NCBI RefSeq assembly: GCF_000020685.1
Contig: NC_012526.1
Location: 1,962,001-2,026,000 of the forward strand
Length of the DNA stretch: 64,000 bases
Origin: Deinococcus deserti VCD115
GTDB lineage: Bacteria; Deinococcota; Deinococci; Deinococcales; Deinococcaceae
Direction of reading: 5' to 3'
Shown: positions 1-10,091 of the stretch, piece by piece
Numbering within the stretch: position 1 is the first letter of the stretch
Layout: each line of letters opens with the position of its first letter
Position numbers and translations under genes: made by a program
Notes under the pieces: generated by a model
What the model saw: the letters and a program-made list of their open reading frames with translations, nothing else
Told to the model about the DNA's origin: nothing
Database searches by the model: none

Positions 1-3000
1 GAGCTGAGCGTGGGTGCTACCGGAGCCCTGAAAGGAACCCTGAACGCCTCCTACGCCGCACAAGCCCTGAGCCTCCGGGGCAGCCTGGGTGGCCTGCAGG
101 GACTGCGCGCGGCCGTGGATGTTCAGGCCAGTGCTCGCACCGGATGGCGCGGCACAGCGCGCGTCACAGGCGGGCCTCAGGGCGTGCTCTCGCGTCCGGT
201 GCAACTGAGTGTTAGTGGACCTTTGAACCATCCCCTGGTACAGGGTGACGCCGGGCTGCTGGGCGCCGGGGCGCGCATCGTGGCCAACACATCAGGCGTG
301 CAGGTGCGGCTGGTGGACGGTCCCGAAGCTTCGGCCAGTGGAGTCGTGGAGGTCAGGCCAGGAGAAACAGGGGCATGGCGCTGGAGCGGCGCAGTCAGCC
401 TGAGCCGGCCCGAACTCAGCCTGAATGTGACTCCCAGCGGTCCGGTGGACGATCCGAGCGTGCTGCTCAGCGTGCGCCGCGGCGACTGGCGCGCCAGCGG
501 CACAGCCGGCCTGTCCGGGGCCGACCTGACCGTAAGCGATGGTGAGCGCGCCGGCACACTGACCTGGGAGGACGGTCAGGTGGCGACCAATCTGCCTGGC
601 CTCAATCTGGCCCGGCTTGGGCTCGATGGACTGGGAGGCACCCTGACGGCTCAGGGCAGCGTCACCACAGCGACCCAGGACGGTCAGGTGACGCTGCGGA
701 TTTCGGGGCTGCGCACGCCCTATACCCTCCCCTACCTGGGCGTGGATCTGGACGGTGAGGTCAGCGGGAATATCACCCTGCGTGCGGCGCGCCCAGCTGT
801 TCAGGCAAGCCTGGCCCTGTCCAGCGGCACCCTGAACGTCACGGCTGCCCAGGGTCCGGACCACTGGACCGGACGCGTGGGTGGCCGCCTGACACGTGAA
901 TACGGCACGCTCAGCGTGGATGTCAATGCAGACAAAGGTGGGCTCCGCGGCACGCTGGACGCTGCGCGTTTCCCGCTGGACCTGGCTGGCCAGAACCTGC
1001 GTGCGGATGGACGCGTCACGCTGAACGGACAGACCTTTGAGGCCCGGCTGGTGGCCCGAAATACCATCAACGGGGACACGGCCGGCCAGGTCCGCGTGGA
1101 CGCCTCGGGGGGCATCGCCGATCTGGTTCCAACCTTGCAGGGTGCCCTGGCCCTGCAACCGACCGAAGATGGCTACGGCCTCAGAGCAACGCTGAGCGAC
1201 CTTGAAATTGCCGATCTGAAGATTGCTCCCGGCCTGTCCGGTCCGGTCAGCGGAGAAGCCAACCTGCGCGACGGCGGCGGCACCTTTACGCTCCGTTCTG
1301 ACGTCCTGAAGGTCGGGCCGCGCACCCTGCGCGCCCGCTTGGAAGGAACCCAGGTATCCGGGGACTGGCGTATTCGTGGATTCCTGGGCCAGTCGGAGTT
1401 CACGGCGGGCCTGAATGCCGGTGAGGTCTTCGGGCAGGGCAACCTGCGGGGGCTGCCCTTGGGTGCGGCGGCTGCGGCCGCACTGGGCACCGTCCCAGGT
1501 GAGGGTGTGGTCACGGGTGTGGTCCGCTTCCGCTTCCCGCTGGCTGACCCGCAGGCCGGCGAGGCAACCGTGGTGGCCGAGCGTATCCGTGTCAGCGCCA
1601 CCAGTGGCCAGGGCAAGGACGCTGTCACCGAAACCCTGATGGGCAGCGGCACCCTGGACTATGCCCGGCGCGAACTGCGGAGCATCAACGTGCAGCTCTC
1701 GGGCGCGGGAACGTGGGACGTGCGGGGCCAGTTCACGCGTGAGCGGGTCGACCTGACTGCGCAGTTCACGAACACCACCTTTACCCCGGTGCTGCAGCTG
1801 GTGCCGGGCCTTGCCGAGCTGGACCCCTCCCTGAAAGGCACGATCACCCTCAGCGCCGCAGGCACGTACGACCGCCCACGCGGTGTGCTGCGTGCCCAGA
1901 ACCTGTCCGGCACAGTTGCCGGCCTGAGCCTGCAGGTGCCCTCCTTCTCCGGCGACCTGCCGGACAGCGGAGCATTCACGGGCGGCGGCCGGGTGCTGAC
2001 CGGGGGCACGGTCGGCGCGGACCTGAACGTTACGCTGCGCGGCCAGCTCACACTGGGCGACCTGAGCGGCACGGTCATTACCGCCAGCGGCCTGCTGGCA
2101 CCCGAAGCCCTGGGAGCGCTGCCCAACACCACCATGACCATTACCCAGGCGGCAGGCAACCGCTGGACCGTGGACGCCCAGAGCCGCAGCACCAACCCGG
2201 CAGCCGGCGCGGGCGTCCTGCAGCTCAGCGGAACGGTTGCCCCCCAGTGGGACCTGAGCGTCACGGCCCGGAACTACAACCTTCCCCTGGCCGTGATCTA
2301 TGGACGCGAGAGCATCCTGAATGCTGACCTGCGCGCTGTCGATGACGGTGATCTGGTCCGGGTGACCGGGACGGCGGATTTCCTGCGCCTGATTCTGGGC
2401 CGTGTCAATGCCCCGGAAGTGATTCCTGCGCCCGGCCGCACCCGGACAGCCAGCGAAGGCGGGCGCACCACCGACGATTACGACAGCCCGCTCCCACCAG
2501 AGTTCACGACCTTCCCACGACCGGCTGAGGACGGTGAGGCAGCCCGCCCGGCATTGCCCTTCCTGGAACGGCTGGTGTTCGGCGATATTCTGCTGCGCGC
2601 TCCCAACGGAATCCGGGTGGACGAGAATCTGGCACGTGCCGAGTTCTCCGGCAGTCTGGTGCTGTCCGGTACCGGGGCCCGTCCCCTGGTGCGCGGCGAC
2701 ATCGTGGCGCAGCGCGGCGTGATCTTCCTTCGGGAAAACGAATTCAACATTACAGCCAGCACTGTGAATTTCAGTGGCGAGAGCCTCTACCCCCGCTTCA
2801 CCCTCAATGCCACGGGCACGGTACTAGCAGCGTCCACGAGGCAGCGGGTGCCGGTGAACCTGAGTGTCGAGGGCAACTTCGTGACCCGCCCGGAAGGTGA
2901 CCGGGGGCTGGAGCTGAACACCGTGCTCAGCTGCGCACCTTCCGCGGCCACCTCAAGTTGCTCCGACCCGGCCACCGGACTGGTGTACACCGAGGCCGAG

Positions 3001-3483
3001 CTGTATGCCCTGGTGGCTACCGGCGTGCCGAACCTCACGGCCCTGCCAAACAATCTGGCGTCGCTGGGGGCCAGCGCACTGCAGACCGCCCTGAATGTGT
3101 TCGTTCTGGGCGAGCTGGAACGCAGCCTCGCCAGGGCCTTCGGGCTGGATGTGTTCCGGCTGACACCGCAGCTGCTGAACGCGGACGGCTCGGTAGGAGC
3201 CACACTGACCGTCGGCTCGTATCTGACCCGCGAACTGTACCTGCAGTACCAGGTGAACCTCAACGGCGAGGGCCTGATCAACGCGACCTACAACACGCCT
3301 GACAACCGGTTTACCTTCCAGGTGAGCACACCACTGAACGGCCTGAACCTGCAGAGCATCCGCCCCAGCTTCAGTGCCGGGTACAACATCAACCCCCGTA
3401 CCAGTGTCAGTATCGGTGTAGAAAGCGCTGAGGCCAGCACCCGGCTGCGTTTCGGCGTGACCTACCGTATCGGCGGACGCTGA
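1..3483 (+). CDS. tamB: TamB-like translocation and assembly module protein, 3' part
   Basis: The frame is open from the first base, so the true start lies upstream; 1160 codons are visible. The protein is a long run of short beta-strand segments rich in Gly, Leu, Thr and Asn, as in AsmA/TamB proteins that form a hydrophobic groove across the periplasm. The last third carries the DUF490/TamB C-terminal domain: a segment around visible residues 850-940 (LVFGDILLRAPNGIRVDENL, then GDIVAQRGVIFLRENEFNI) has the usual pattern, and the extreme C-terminus is strand-rich (GVTYRIGGR). Family members work with Omp85 proteins or in lipid transport to the outer membrane, which fits a diderm such as Deinococcus. 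The Omp85 partner is not in view. The identification is firm; the transport substrate is unknown. Confidence 0.88.
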   Translation, partial: ELSVGATGALKGTLNASYAAQALSLRGSLGGLQGLRAAVDVQASARTGWRGTARVTGGPQGVLSRPVQLSVSGPLNHPLVQGDAGLLGAGARIVANTSGVQVRLVDGPEASASGVVEVRPGETGAWRWSGAVSLSRPELSLNVTPSGPVDDPSVLLSVRRGDWRASGTAGLSGADLTVSDGERAGTLTWEDGQVATNLPGLNLARLGLDGLGGTLTAQGSVTTATQDGQVTLRISGLRTPYTLPYLGVDLDGEVSGNITLRAARPAVQASLALSSGTLNVTAAQGPDHWTGRVGGRLTREYGTLSVDVNADKGGLRGTLDAARFPLDLAGQNLRADGRVTLNGQTFEARLVARNTINGDTAGQVRVDASGGIADLVPTLQGALALQPTEDGYGLRATLSDLEIADLKIAPGLSGPVSGEANLRDGGGTFTLRSDVLKVGPRTLRARLEGTQVSGDWRIRGFLGQSEFTAGLNAGEVFGQGNLRGLPLGAAAAAALGTVPGEGVVTGVVRFRFPLADPQAGEATVVAERIRVSATSGQGKDAVTETLMGSGTLDYARRELRSINVQLSGAGTWDVRGQFTRERVDLTAQFTNTTFTPVLQLVPGLAELDPSLKGTITLSAAGTYDRPRGVLRAQNLSGTVAGLSLQVPSFSGDLPDSGAFTGGGRVLTGGTVGADLNVTLRGQLTLGDLSGTVITASGLLAPEALGALPNTTMTITQAAGNRWTVDAQSRSTNPAAGAGVLQLSGTVAPQWDLSVTARNYNLPLAVIYGRESILNADLRAVDDGDLVRVTGTADFLRLILGRVNAPEVIPAPGRTRTASEGGRTTDDYDSPLPPEFTTFPRPAEDGEAARPALPFLERLVFGDILLRAPNGIRVDENLARAEFSGSLVLSGTGARPLVRGDIVAQRGVIFLRENEFNITASTVNFSGESLYPRFTLNATGTVLAASTRQRVPVNLSVEGNFVTRPEGDRGLELNTVLSCAPSAATSSCSDPATGLVYTEAELYALVATGVPNLTALPNNLASLGASALQTALNVFVLGELERSLARAFGLDVFRLTPQLLNADGSVGATLTVGSYLTRELYLQYQVNLNGEGLINATYNTPDNRFTFQVSTPLNGLNLQSIRPSFSAGYNINPRTSVSIGVESAEASTRLRFGVTYRIGGR

Positions 3484-3506
3484 ACGAGACCAACCGGAAA
3501 ACACAG

Positions 3507-3538
3507 GGGCCGCCCAGGAAACATTTCCTGGGCGGCCC
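3507..3538. terminator. Strong hairpin after tamB
   Basis: A 15-bp perfect inverted repeat (3507-3521 and 3524-3538) is separated by only two bases and lies 24 nt past the tamB stop. It is followed by CTTCTTC rather than a pure T-run. It is likely a rho-independent terminator, possibly acting on both strands between converging genes. Confidence 0.7.
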
Positions 3539-3579
3539 TTCTTCGGGGCACCAGCGAGTAGCTCAGGCACGCAGACAGT

Positions 3580-3622
3580 CAGAAGGACCGTCTGACTGGA
3601 AAATCCTCAGACGGTCCTTCTG
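3580..3622. repeat. Second hairpin in the tamB/hypothetical convergent gap
   Basis: There are 16-bp perfect arms (3580-3595 and 3607-3622) around an 11-nt A-rich loop. Neither side has a good T-tract. It may terminate the leftward gene that stops at 3678, or be a dispersed small repeat unit. Confidence 0.5.
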
Positions 3623-3677
3623 GTGATGCGAATCGAAAAAGCGCTTCAGGGCCTATCCCACTGAAACGCTGCGCCCG

Positions 3678-4127
3678 TTAGCGGCTGACGTTTGCGCGGG
3701 GTTCCAGCGCGTAGAAAGCCACCACGGCCACCAGGGTGCCCACCCAGCCGGGTGCGCTGCCCAGATCAAGCTCGAAGGGGCGGCCCAGCACGGTGCTGCC
3801 CAGTTGACCAGCCAGCTTCTCGCCGTTCTGGTGCGCCACGATGTTCCAGCCGACGATGGGCTCGCCCAGGAAGCCAGTCACGCGGTCCACACCCCGCAGG
3901 GTCAGCTTCTGCGCGCCCACGTTGCCACGCAGTTCGCCGTCCTGCAGCTCGATGCGTACGCTGTCAGGACCGACACTGCCCTGCACGCCGCGCTCGGTGA
4001 TTTCCAGATTGATGTCCTTGCCGTGCAGCTTGCCGCCAGCCCGGCCCTTGATGGTGTCGCCGTCGATGGCGCAGCGGATATCGTACCCGTCCGCGCCGCC
4101 GAGACGGCCCCTGATGAGATCTTCCAT
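3678..4127 (-). CDS. Conserved-looking hypothetical protein, 149 aa
   Basis: I do not recognise this protein. The N-terminal 120 residues alternate short charged and hydrophobic stretches (MEDLIRGRLGGADGYDIRCA) that look like an all-beta domain. The last 25 residues include a hydrophobic segment (WVGTLVAVVAFYAL) that could be a single membrane anchor. I chose the ATG at 4127 because TATACT lies 7 nt upstream (4135-4140), the leaderless pattern seen repeatedly here. A longer frame to 4238 has an Arg/Pro-rich, non-protein-like start. The gene stands alone, converging on tamB. Confidence 0.6.
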   Translation of the reverse strand: MEDLIRGRLGGADGYDIRCAIDGDTIKGRAGGKLHGKDINLEITERGVQGSVGPDSVRIELQDGELRGNVGAQKLTLRGVDRVTGFLGEPIVGWNIVAHQNGEKLAGQLGSTVLGRPFELDLGSAPGWVGTLVAVVAFYALEPRANVSR

Positions 4128-4134
4128 GCGCGGA

Positions 4135-4140
4135 AGTATA
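4135..4140 (-). promoter_or_regulatory. -10 element TATACT
   Basis: A near-consensus -10 box ends 7 nt before the ATG at 4127; the transcript would start at or next to the start codon. Confidence 0.5.
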
Positions 4141-4241
4141 GCGGAGGCGGAAGGCGCAGGCCGACCAGCCCTGCGGCGGATCACCTGTGGACCGAACGTT
4201 TTCCGCGCGCAGATCATGCTTCCGCGGAGCAGCGGCACTTT

Positions 4242-5048
4242 TTACAGCGCTTGATGCGCGCCAGCCCGGGTATGGTCATCCTGTACGCTCTTGCCGTACA
4301 GATGCCGGATGGCCGCGGCCATGGCCGCATTGACTGGCACCCGAGCTTCAAGCCATTCGAGGATCGCGAGTGCGGCCTGCGGAGTCCGGACGTACCCAGG
4401 TGCAAACGCTGGCAGCTGAGTGGCCACCTCCGGAAAACGCTGCTCGAAGCGCCGCTCCACGGCGAAGACGTCTTCCATGCCCTTGGTAGATGCCTCCAGA
4501 TGCAATGCCAGACGAAACACACGGTCCAGGGCGTACCCCTGAACGAAGCGGAACGCCGAAAGTCGCTCGCCGCGTGCGTACCGTTGCAGCCCGACGAACA
4601 GGTTGGTCAGCGCTTCTCCTGTTTCCCCTTCCAGGTCCACGGGCGGCACTGAACGTCGCTGAGTGGGCCGGGCCAGGATGTCGGGAACGTCTTTTTTCTT
4701 CCAGACCATGCTGCCAGGCGCGAAGGGAATGCCCGGCAGCTCATGCGCTTCGAACACGGCGAATTCGCAGAAGATGCCGTCTTCATACAGGCACTTATAC
4801 CCATCGGCAGTGTTCCGGAACAAAAACGCGAGGGGAGCGATGCAGGTCAGCCACGACAGATCAGCCAGAAGAGCTGCCTTCTGTCCGAGGTCGGCGACCA
4901 CAAAGAAGTCGAGGTCAGAATAGTTGTCCAGGCGCCACTGCTCGGGCCCAGTCGAGCCAAGCCCGATCAATGCCTGGGCCTTTCCACTCTGCTCCAGGGA
5001 CGCTGCAATTTCAGAAAGCCGATGTAGCAGCTGATCGGGGGACGCCAT
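4242..5048 (-). CDS. Nucleotidyltransferase-fold protein, 268 aa
   Basis: Residues 29-51 carry the nucleotidyltransferase signature: G31-S32 followed 13 residues later by D45-L-D47 in a hydrophobic strand (SDLDFFVV). This is the metal-binding pattern of the DNA polymerase beta-like superfamily that includes aminoglycoside and lincosamide nucleotidyltransferases and MNT toxin-antitoxin proteins. The C-terminal half is helical, as in the antibiotic-modifying enzymes. Substrate cannot be told from sequence. No HEPN partner is adjacent, so a toxin-antitoxin role is not supported. TAAGCT ends 6 nt before the ATG (5055-5060), supporting this start. It could be a housekeeping or resistance-type enzyme; only the fold is a confident call. 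Confidence 0.7.
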   Translation of the reverse strand: MASPDQLLHRLSEIAASLEQSGKAQALIGLGSTGPEQWRLDNYSDLDFFVVADLGQKAALLADLSWLTCIAPLAFLFRNTADGYKCLYEDGIFCEFAVFEAHELPGIPFAPGSMVWKKKDVPDILARPTQRRSVPPVDLEGETGEALTNLFVGLQRYARGERLSAFRFVQGYALDRVFRLALHLEASTKGMEDVFAVERRFEQRFPEVATQLPAFAPGYVRTPQAALAILEWLEARVPVNAAMAAAIRHLYGKSVQDDHTRAGAHQAL

Positions 5049-5134
5049 CCAAAAAGCTTATCCGGCGTCATGGAGCCGGGCTGCACCAGATGCGTCTGGC
5101 CAGCATTCCTCCTGACTCACGGTGGGTCCTAATT

Positions 5135-7222
<2,088 letters not shown>

Positions 7223-7300
7223 ACCCTGGAGGCTAACAAAGTGCGCCCGCCCCGGCCAGTCGGTGAATGGCTTAATGGACGGCCTGAGTGCCTGTGCTGC

Positions 7301-7783
7301 TCAGGGGGTCTGGGTGGCCGGGGCGCTCAGGGGCACCTTGAGGGCCGTGGCCGTCAGGGAGCGTTTGCCCGCCTTGTAGCCGTTTTTGGACAGCACAAAC
7401 GCCGTGACATTCAGGGCCTGAGCCGTCGTCAGGGTGCCAGGTTTGTTGCGGGGCATGTTTTTGGCGATGTAACCGTGAAGGTCAGCGACCGGCCGCTTGC
7501 CGTCAGCCCACTTTGCCAGGAACTTCTCGCCGATCAGGGCCGGTGAGCGGCCTCCCTGCAACTTGTCGCCGTGACAGCCCTGGCAGCTCTGGGTATACAC
7601 TCGTGCGCCCAGGGTGACCTGTGCGGATGTGAAGCTGGGCATGGGCGCCGCAGCCGCCTGGCTGCTTCCGGTCTGGGCGCTGCCTGTCTGAGCACTTCCG
7701 GGCGCAGCGGCCAGAACTATGGCCAGCGCACCCGCGAGTCCCAGACTCGCGCCAGAAAGACGAAGTACAGAACGATGCATCAT
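7301..7783 (-). CDS. Secreted c-type cytochrome, 160 aa
   Basis: The N-terminus is a signal peptide (hydrophobic residues 14-27) followed by a small SAQTG repeat and an Ala-rich linker. A single haem site CQGCH spans residues 67-71, and a Met in KNMPRNKPG near the end is the probable sixth ligand. This is a class I monohaem cytochrome c of the cytochrome oxidase/dehydrogenase accessory type, acting outside the membrane. The start at 7783 is chosen because a good ribosome site, CAGGAGGT, lies at 7789-7796; the frame remains open further upstream but that part is antisense to trhO. It is a single-gene unit, divergent from trhO. The electron partner is unknown. Confidence 0.85.
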   Translation of the reverse strand: MMHRSVLRLSGASLGLAGALAIVLAAAPGSAQTGSAQTGSSQAAAAPMPSFTSAQVTLGARVYTQSCQGCHGDKLQGGRSPALIGEKFLAKWADGKRPVADLHGYIAKNMPRNKPGTLTTAQALNVTAFVLSKNGYKAGKRSLTATALKVPLSAPATQTP

Positions 7784-7788
7784 GGTCA

Positions 7789-7796
7789 ACCTCCTG
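7789..7796 (-). promoter_or_regulatory. Shine-Dalgarno CAGGAGGT of the cytochrome c gene
   Basis: A near-perfect anti-16S match sits 5 nt before the ATG. It decides this start and is notable because most monocistronic genes here lack such a site. Confidence 0.75.
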
Positions 7797-7913
7797 AACA
7801 AATCAAGGACATCGGAACCGGGGCACGTGATCTGGGGGACCTGAGGACAGAACCCGTCTATCGTACACCCGGACCACACTCCCTGAACCCCGGCCGGTAT
7901 CATTGCGCCTGCC

Positions 7914-8828
7914 ATGATGTGTCTTTCCTCGCCCGACACCCTTTCCACACCCAGAAGCTGGGTGGTGGCGGCCCTGTACCAGTTCCGGGCCATAGAAGAC
8001 CCAGCCGCGCTCCGGGGCATCCTGCAGGACCTCGCCCAGGAGCTGCAGCTGTGTGGCACGCTGCTGGTGGCTTCCGAAGGCATCAACGGCACAGTGGCTG
8101 GCTCCCGTGAATCCATTACCGCCCTGCATGACCGCCTGCTGGAGCTGGGCTTTACCCGCCTGGAGTACAAGGAGAGCCTGAGCCCTCACCAGCCGTTCAA
8201 ACGGCTGAAGGTCCGGCTGAAAAAGGAGATCGTGACGCTGGGAGTCCCGGTCGAGCCGCGTGAGCAGGTCGGCACCTATCTGAGCCCGGACGAGTGGAAC
8301 GCCCTGACAGCCGATCCCGATGTCATCGTGGTGGACACCCGCAACCGCTACGAGGTCCAGGCCGGCACCTTTCAGGGAGCAGTCAATCCGGGTCTGGACA
8401 GCTTCCGGGAGTTCCCGGCGTGGGTGGATGAACATCTGGCCGGGGCCGAAGGCAAGCGCATCGCGATGTTCTGCACCGGCGGCATCCGCTGCGAGAAAAG
8501 CACCAGCCTGCTGCGGCAGAAGGGCTTCCAGGAGGTTTACCACCTGCAGGGGGGCATTCTGCGCTACCTGGAGGAAGTGCCGCGCGAAGAGAGCCGCTGG
8601 GAAGGCGAATGCTTCGTGTTTGACGGCCGGGTAACAGTCGGGCATGGACTGACGCCGGGAGGAGGCGAGATGTGTCACTCGTGCGGCTGGCCGCTGACCG
8701 GGGAAGATCTGGCCAGTCCCCGGTTCGAGCGTGGGGTGAGCTGCCCGCACTGCCACGCGGACACCACCGAGGCCCAGAAGGCCGCCTTCCGGGACCGCCA
8801 GCAGATGTACGACCGCGGGCAGCTGTGA
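7914..8828 (+). CDS. trhO: tRNA uridine(34) hydroxylase, rhodanese family
   Basis: TrhO (YceA) makes 5-hydroxyuridine at tRNA position 34 using oxygen. The N-terminal acylphosphatase-like domain (residues 20-110) contains [11 protein letters not shown], typical of the family. A rhodanese domain follows with the active-site loop [10 protein letters not shown]187 is the likely catalytic cysteine and C193 is in the same loop. The C-terminus has two CxxC-type pairs (CHSC and CPHCH), as in the rhodanese C-terminal zinc-like module. Length (304 aa) is normal. Two adjacent ATGs (7914, 7917) make the exact start uncertain; TATCAT is at 7898-7903. The stop overlaps the next gene's GTG, so the two are probably co-translated. 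Confidence 0.92.
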   Translation: MMCLSSPDTLSTPRSWVVAALYQFRAIEDPAALRGILQDLAQELQLCGTLLVASEGINGTVAGSRESITALHDRLLELGFTRLEYKESLSPHQPFKRLKVRLKKEIVTLGVPVEPREQVGTYLSPDEWNALTADPDVIVVDTRNRYEVQAGTFQGAVNPGLDSFREFPAWVDEHLAGAEGKRIAMFCTGGIRCEKSTSLLRQKGFQEVYHLQGGILRYLEEVPREESRWEGECFVFDGRVTVGHGLTPGGGEMCHSCGWPLTGEDLASPRFERGVSCPHCHADTTEAQKAAFRDRQQMYDRGQL

Positions 8829-9478
8829 GCGCGACTGCCACTTTGCTGGCGCCCGCTCAGCTGATTCTGGTGCGCCATGGACAGACCGCCCATAACCTGG
8901 AACGGCGCATGCAGGGACATATCGACGCGCTGCTGGACGACACCGGCCATGAGCAGGCCCGGAAGCTCGCCCAGCACCTCAAGGCCCTGGGTGTCCGCGA
9001 TCCGCTGATTCACAGCAGCGACCTGCAGCGCGCCGCAGCCACCGCCGAGGCGCTGCACACAGTTCTGGGCGGCTCGCTGCACCGTTCCCCTGACCTGCGC
9101 GAGATCGGGCTGGGCGAGTGGGAAGGCCAGCTTTACGCCGAGATCGAGACCGCGCATCCGGAGCTGTACGGCCGCTTCTGGGATGGAGATCCGGACTGCT
9201 GCGCTCCGGGCGGCGAAACCCCTCAGCAGTGTGGGGACCGGGTGCTGAGGCACCTTGAGCGGCACTGGCCGGCTGCCGGACAGACTGTCATCGTGGTATC
9301 TCACGGCATTGCCGTCGGCGCCGCACTGACGCGGCTGCTGGGTCTGGATTACCAGCAGACCTTCCGCGAGCGCACGCTGCTTCATCTCAACACGGCGTAC
9401 TCCACGCTGACGCTCGACCCCCAGACACGGGAGATCCGGAGTACCGTACTGGCGCAGTCCGGGCACCTGGACAGCTAA
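8825..9478 (+). CDS. Histidine phosphatase (phosphoglycerate mutase-like), 217 aa
   Basis: The LVRHGQT motif at residues 15-21 (R17, H18) starts the branch 1 histidine phosphatase fold. A second catalytic His is in [10 protein letters not shown], and a conserved acid lies in the ELGEWEG-like segment [10 protein letters not shown]. Enzymes of this size dephosphorylate small molecules such as phosphoserine or alpha-ribazole phosphate; nothing here picks the substrate. I chose GTG 8825 because it overlaps the trhO stop (GTGA). The frame is open 51 codons further but only inside trhO. It converges with a lipoprotein gene 15 nt away. Confidence 0.85.
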   Translation: MSATATLLAPAQLILVRHGQTAHNLERRMQGHIDALLDDTGHEQARKLAQHLKALGVRDPLIHSSDLQRAAATAEALHTVLGGSLHRSPDLREIGLGEWEGQLYAEIETAHPELYGRFWDGDPDCCAPGGETPQQCGDRVLRHLERHWPAAGQTVIVVSHGIAVGAALTRLLGLDYQQTFRERTLLHLNTAYSTLTLDPQTREIRSTVLAQSGHLDS

Positions 9479-9493
9479 AGTCAGCTTTAAGGG

Positions 9494-10018
9494 CTACAGC
9501 CGCCCCCGGGCCCGGATCTGGACCACATCCACGCGGTCCGTGGCCCGGGGCGCGCCTTCAAGGACGCGGATCCCCAGATAAAGACGGCCTGTCCGGAAGC
9601 TCTGGTTCAGCTGCTCTCCCTGCAGGACAACAGGCGTTCGCTCGTGCGGTCTCAATGTGACTTCTGCCAGGGCCTGCCCTCCTGCTGGTCCCGTACAACG
9701 CAAGGTATTCCCATATCCGGGGACGCCGGAGGACACAACCGGGCACGGCGGACGTGACGCAGAAGCAAACACCTGCAGGCGCACCAGGGGTGCGGCACTG
9801 CGGGAAACGAGCAGGGCGCCAAAAGTGATGTCCTGATAAGGCAACCGGGGAATCTCCAGACGGTCCAGCTGATTCTCTGCCATGTACAGGACTTCAGCGG
9901 GCTTGAGGTTATTCACGGCATAGAGGAAGTCAAAGTCAGGAACAGCAGTTTCGGGCAGAGGAATCACGCCACAACTGGCCAGCAGCGGGAGCAGCAACAG
10001 AAGCTTCAACTTGTGCAC
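9494..10018 (-). CDS. Small lipoprotein of unknown function, 174 aa
   Basis: The first 16 residues form a short lipoprotein signal (KLKLLLLLPLLASC) ending in the lipobox LASC, so the protein should be acylated and membrane-anchored outside the cytoplasm. The rest is mostly beta-type with two cysteines (FASASRPPCPVV and LRCTGPAG) that may pair. I do not recognise a family. The GTG start is preceded by TAATGT at a 5-nt distance, and an upstream ATG is closed at once by TGA. It lies downstream of sbcC on the same strand, with about 70 nt between. Confidence 0.65.
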   Translation of the reverse strand: MHKLKLLLLLPLLASCGVIPLPETAVPDFDFLYAVNNLKPAEVLYMAENQLDRLEIPRLPYQDITFGALLVSRSAAPLVRLQVFASASRPPCPVVSSGVPGYGNTLRCTGPAGGQALAEVTLRPHERTPVVLQGEQLNQSFRTGRLYLGIRVLEGAPRATDRVDVVQIRARGRL

Positions 10019-10091
10019 AGCTCACATTAGGTGACAGACCTATCAAGGCTTGCCTCAGATGAGGTGCTACGCGCTTCAGTCAGACCCTCCT

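Noticed and set aside
7640..7700. SAQTG repeats as a possible functional repeat
   Set aside because: It is only a short low-complexity linker after the cytochrome signal peptide.
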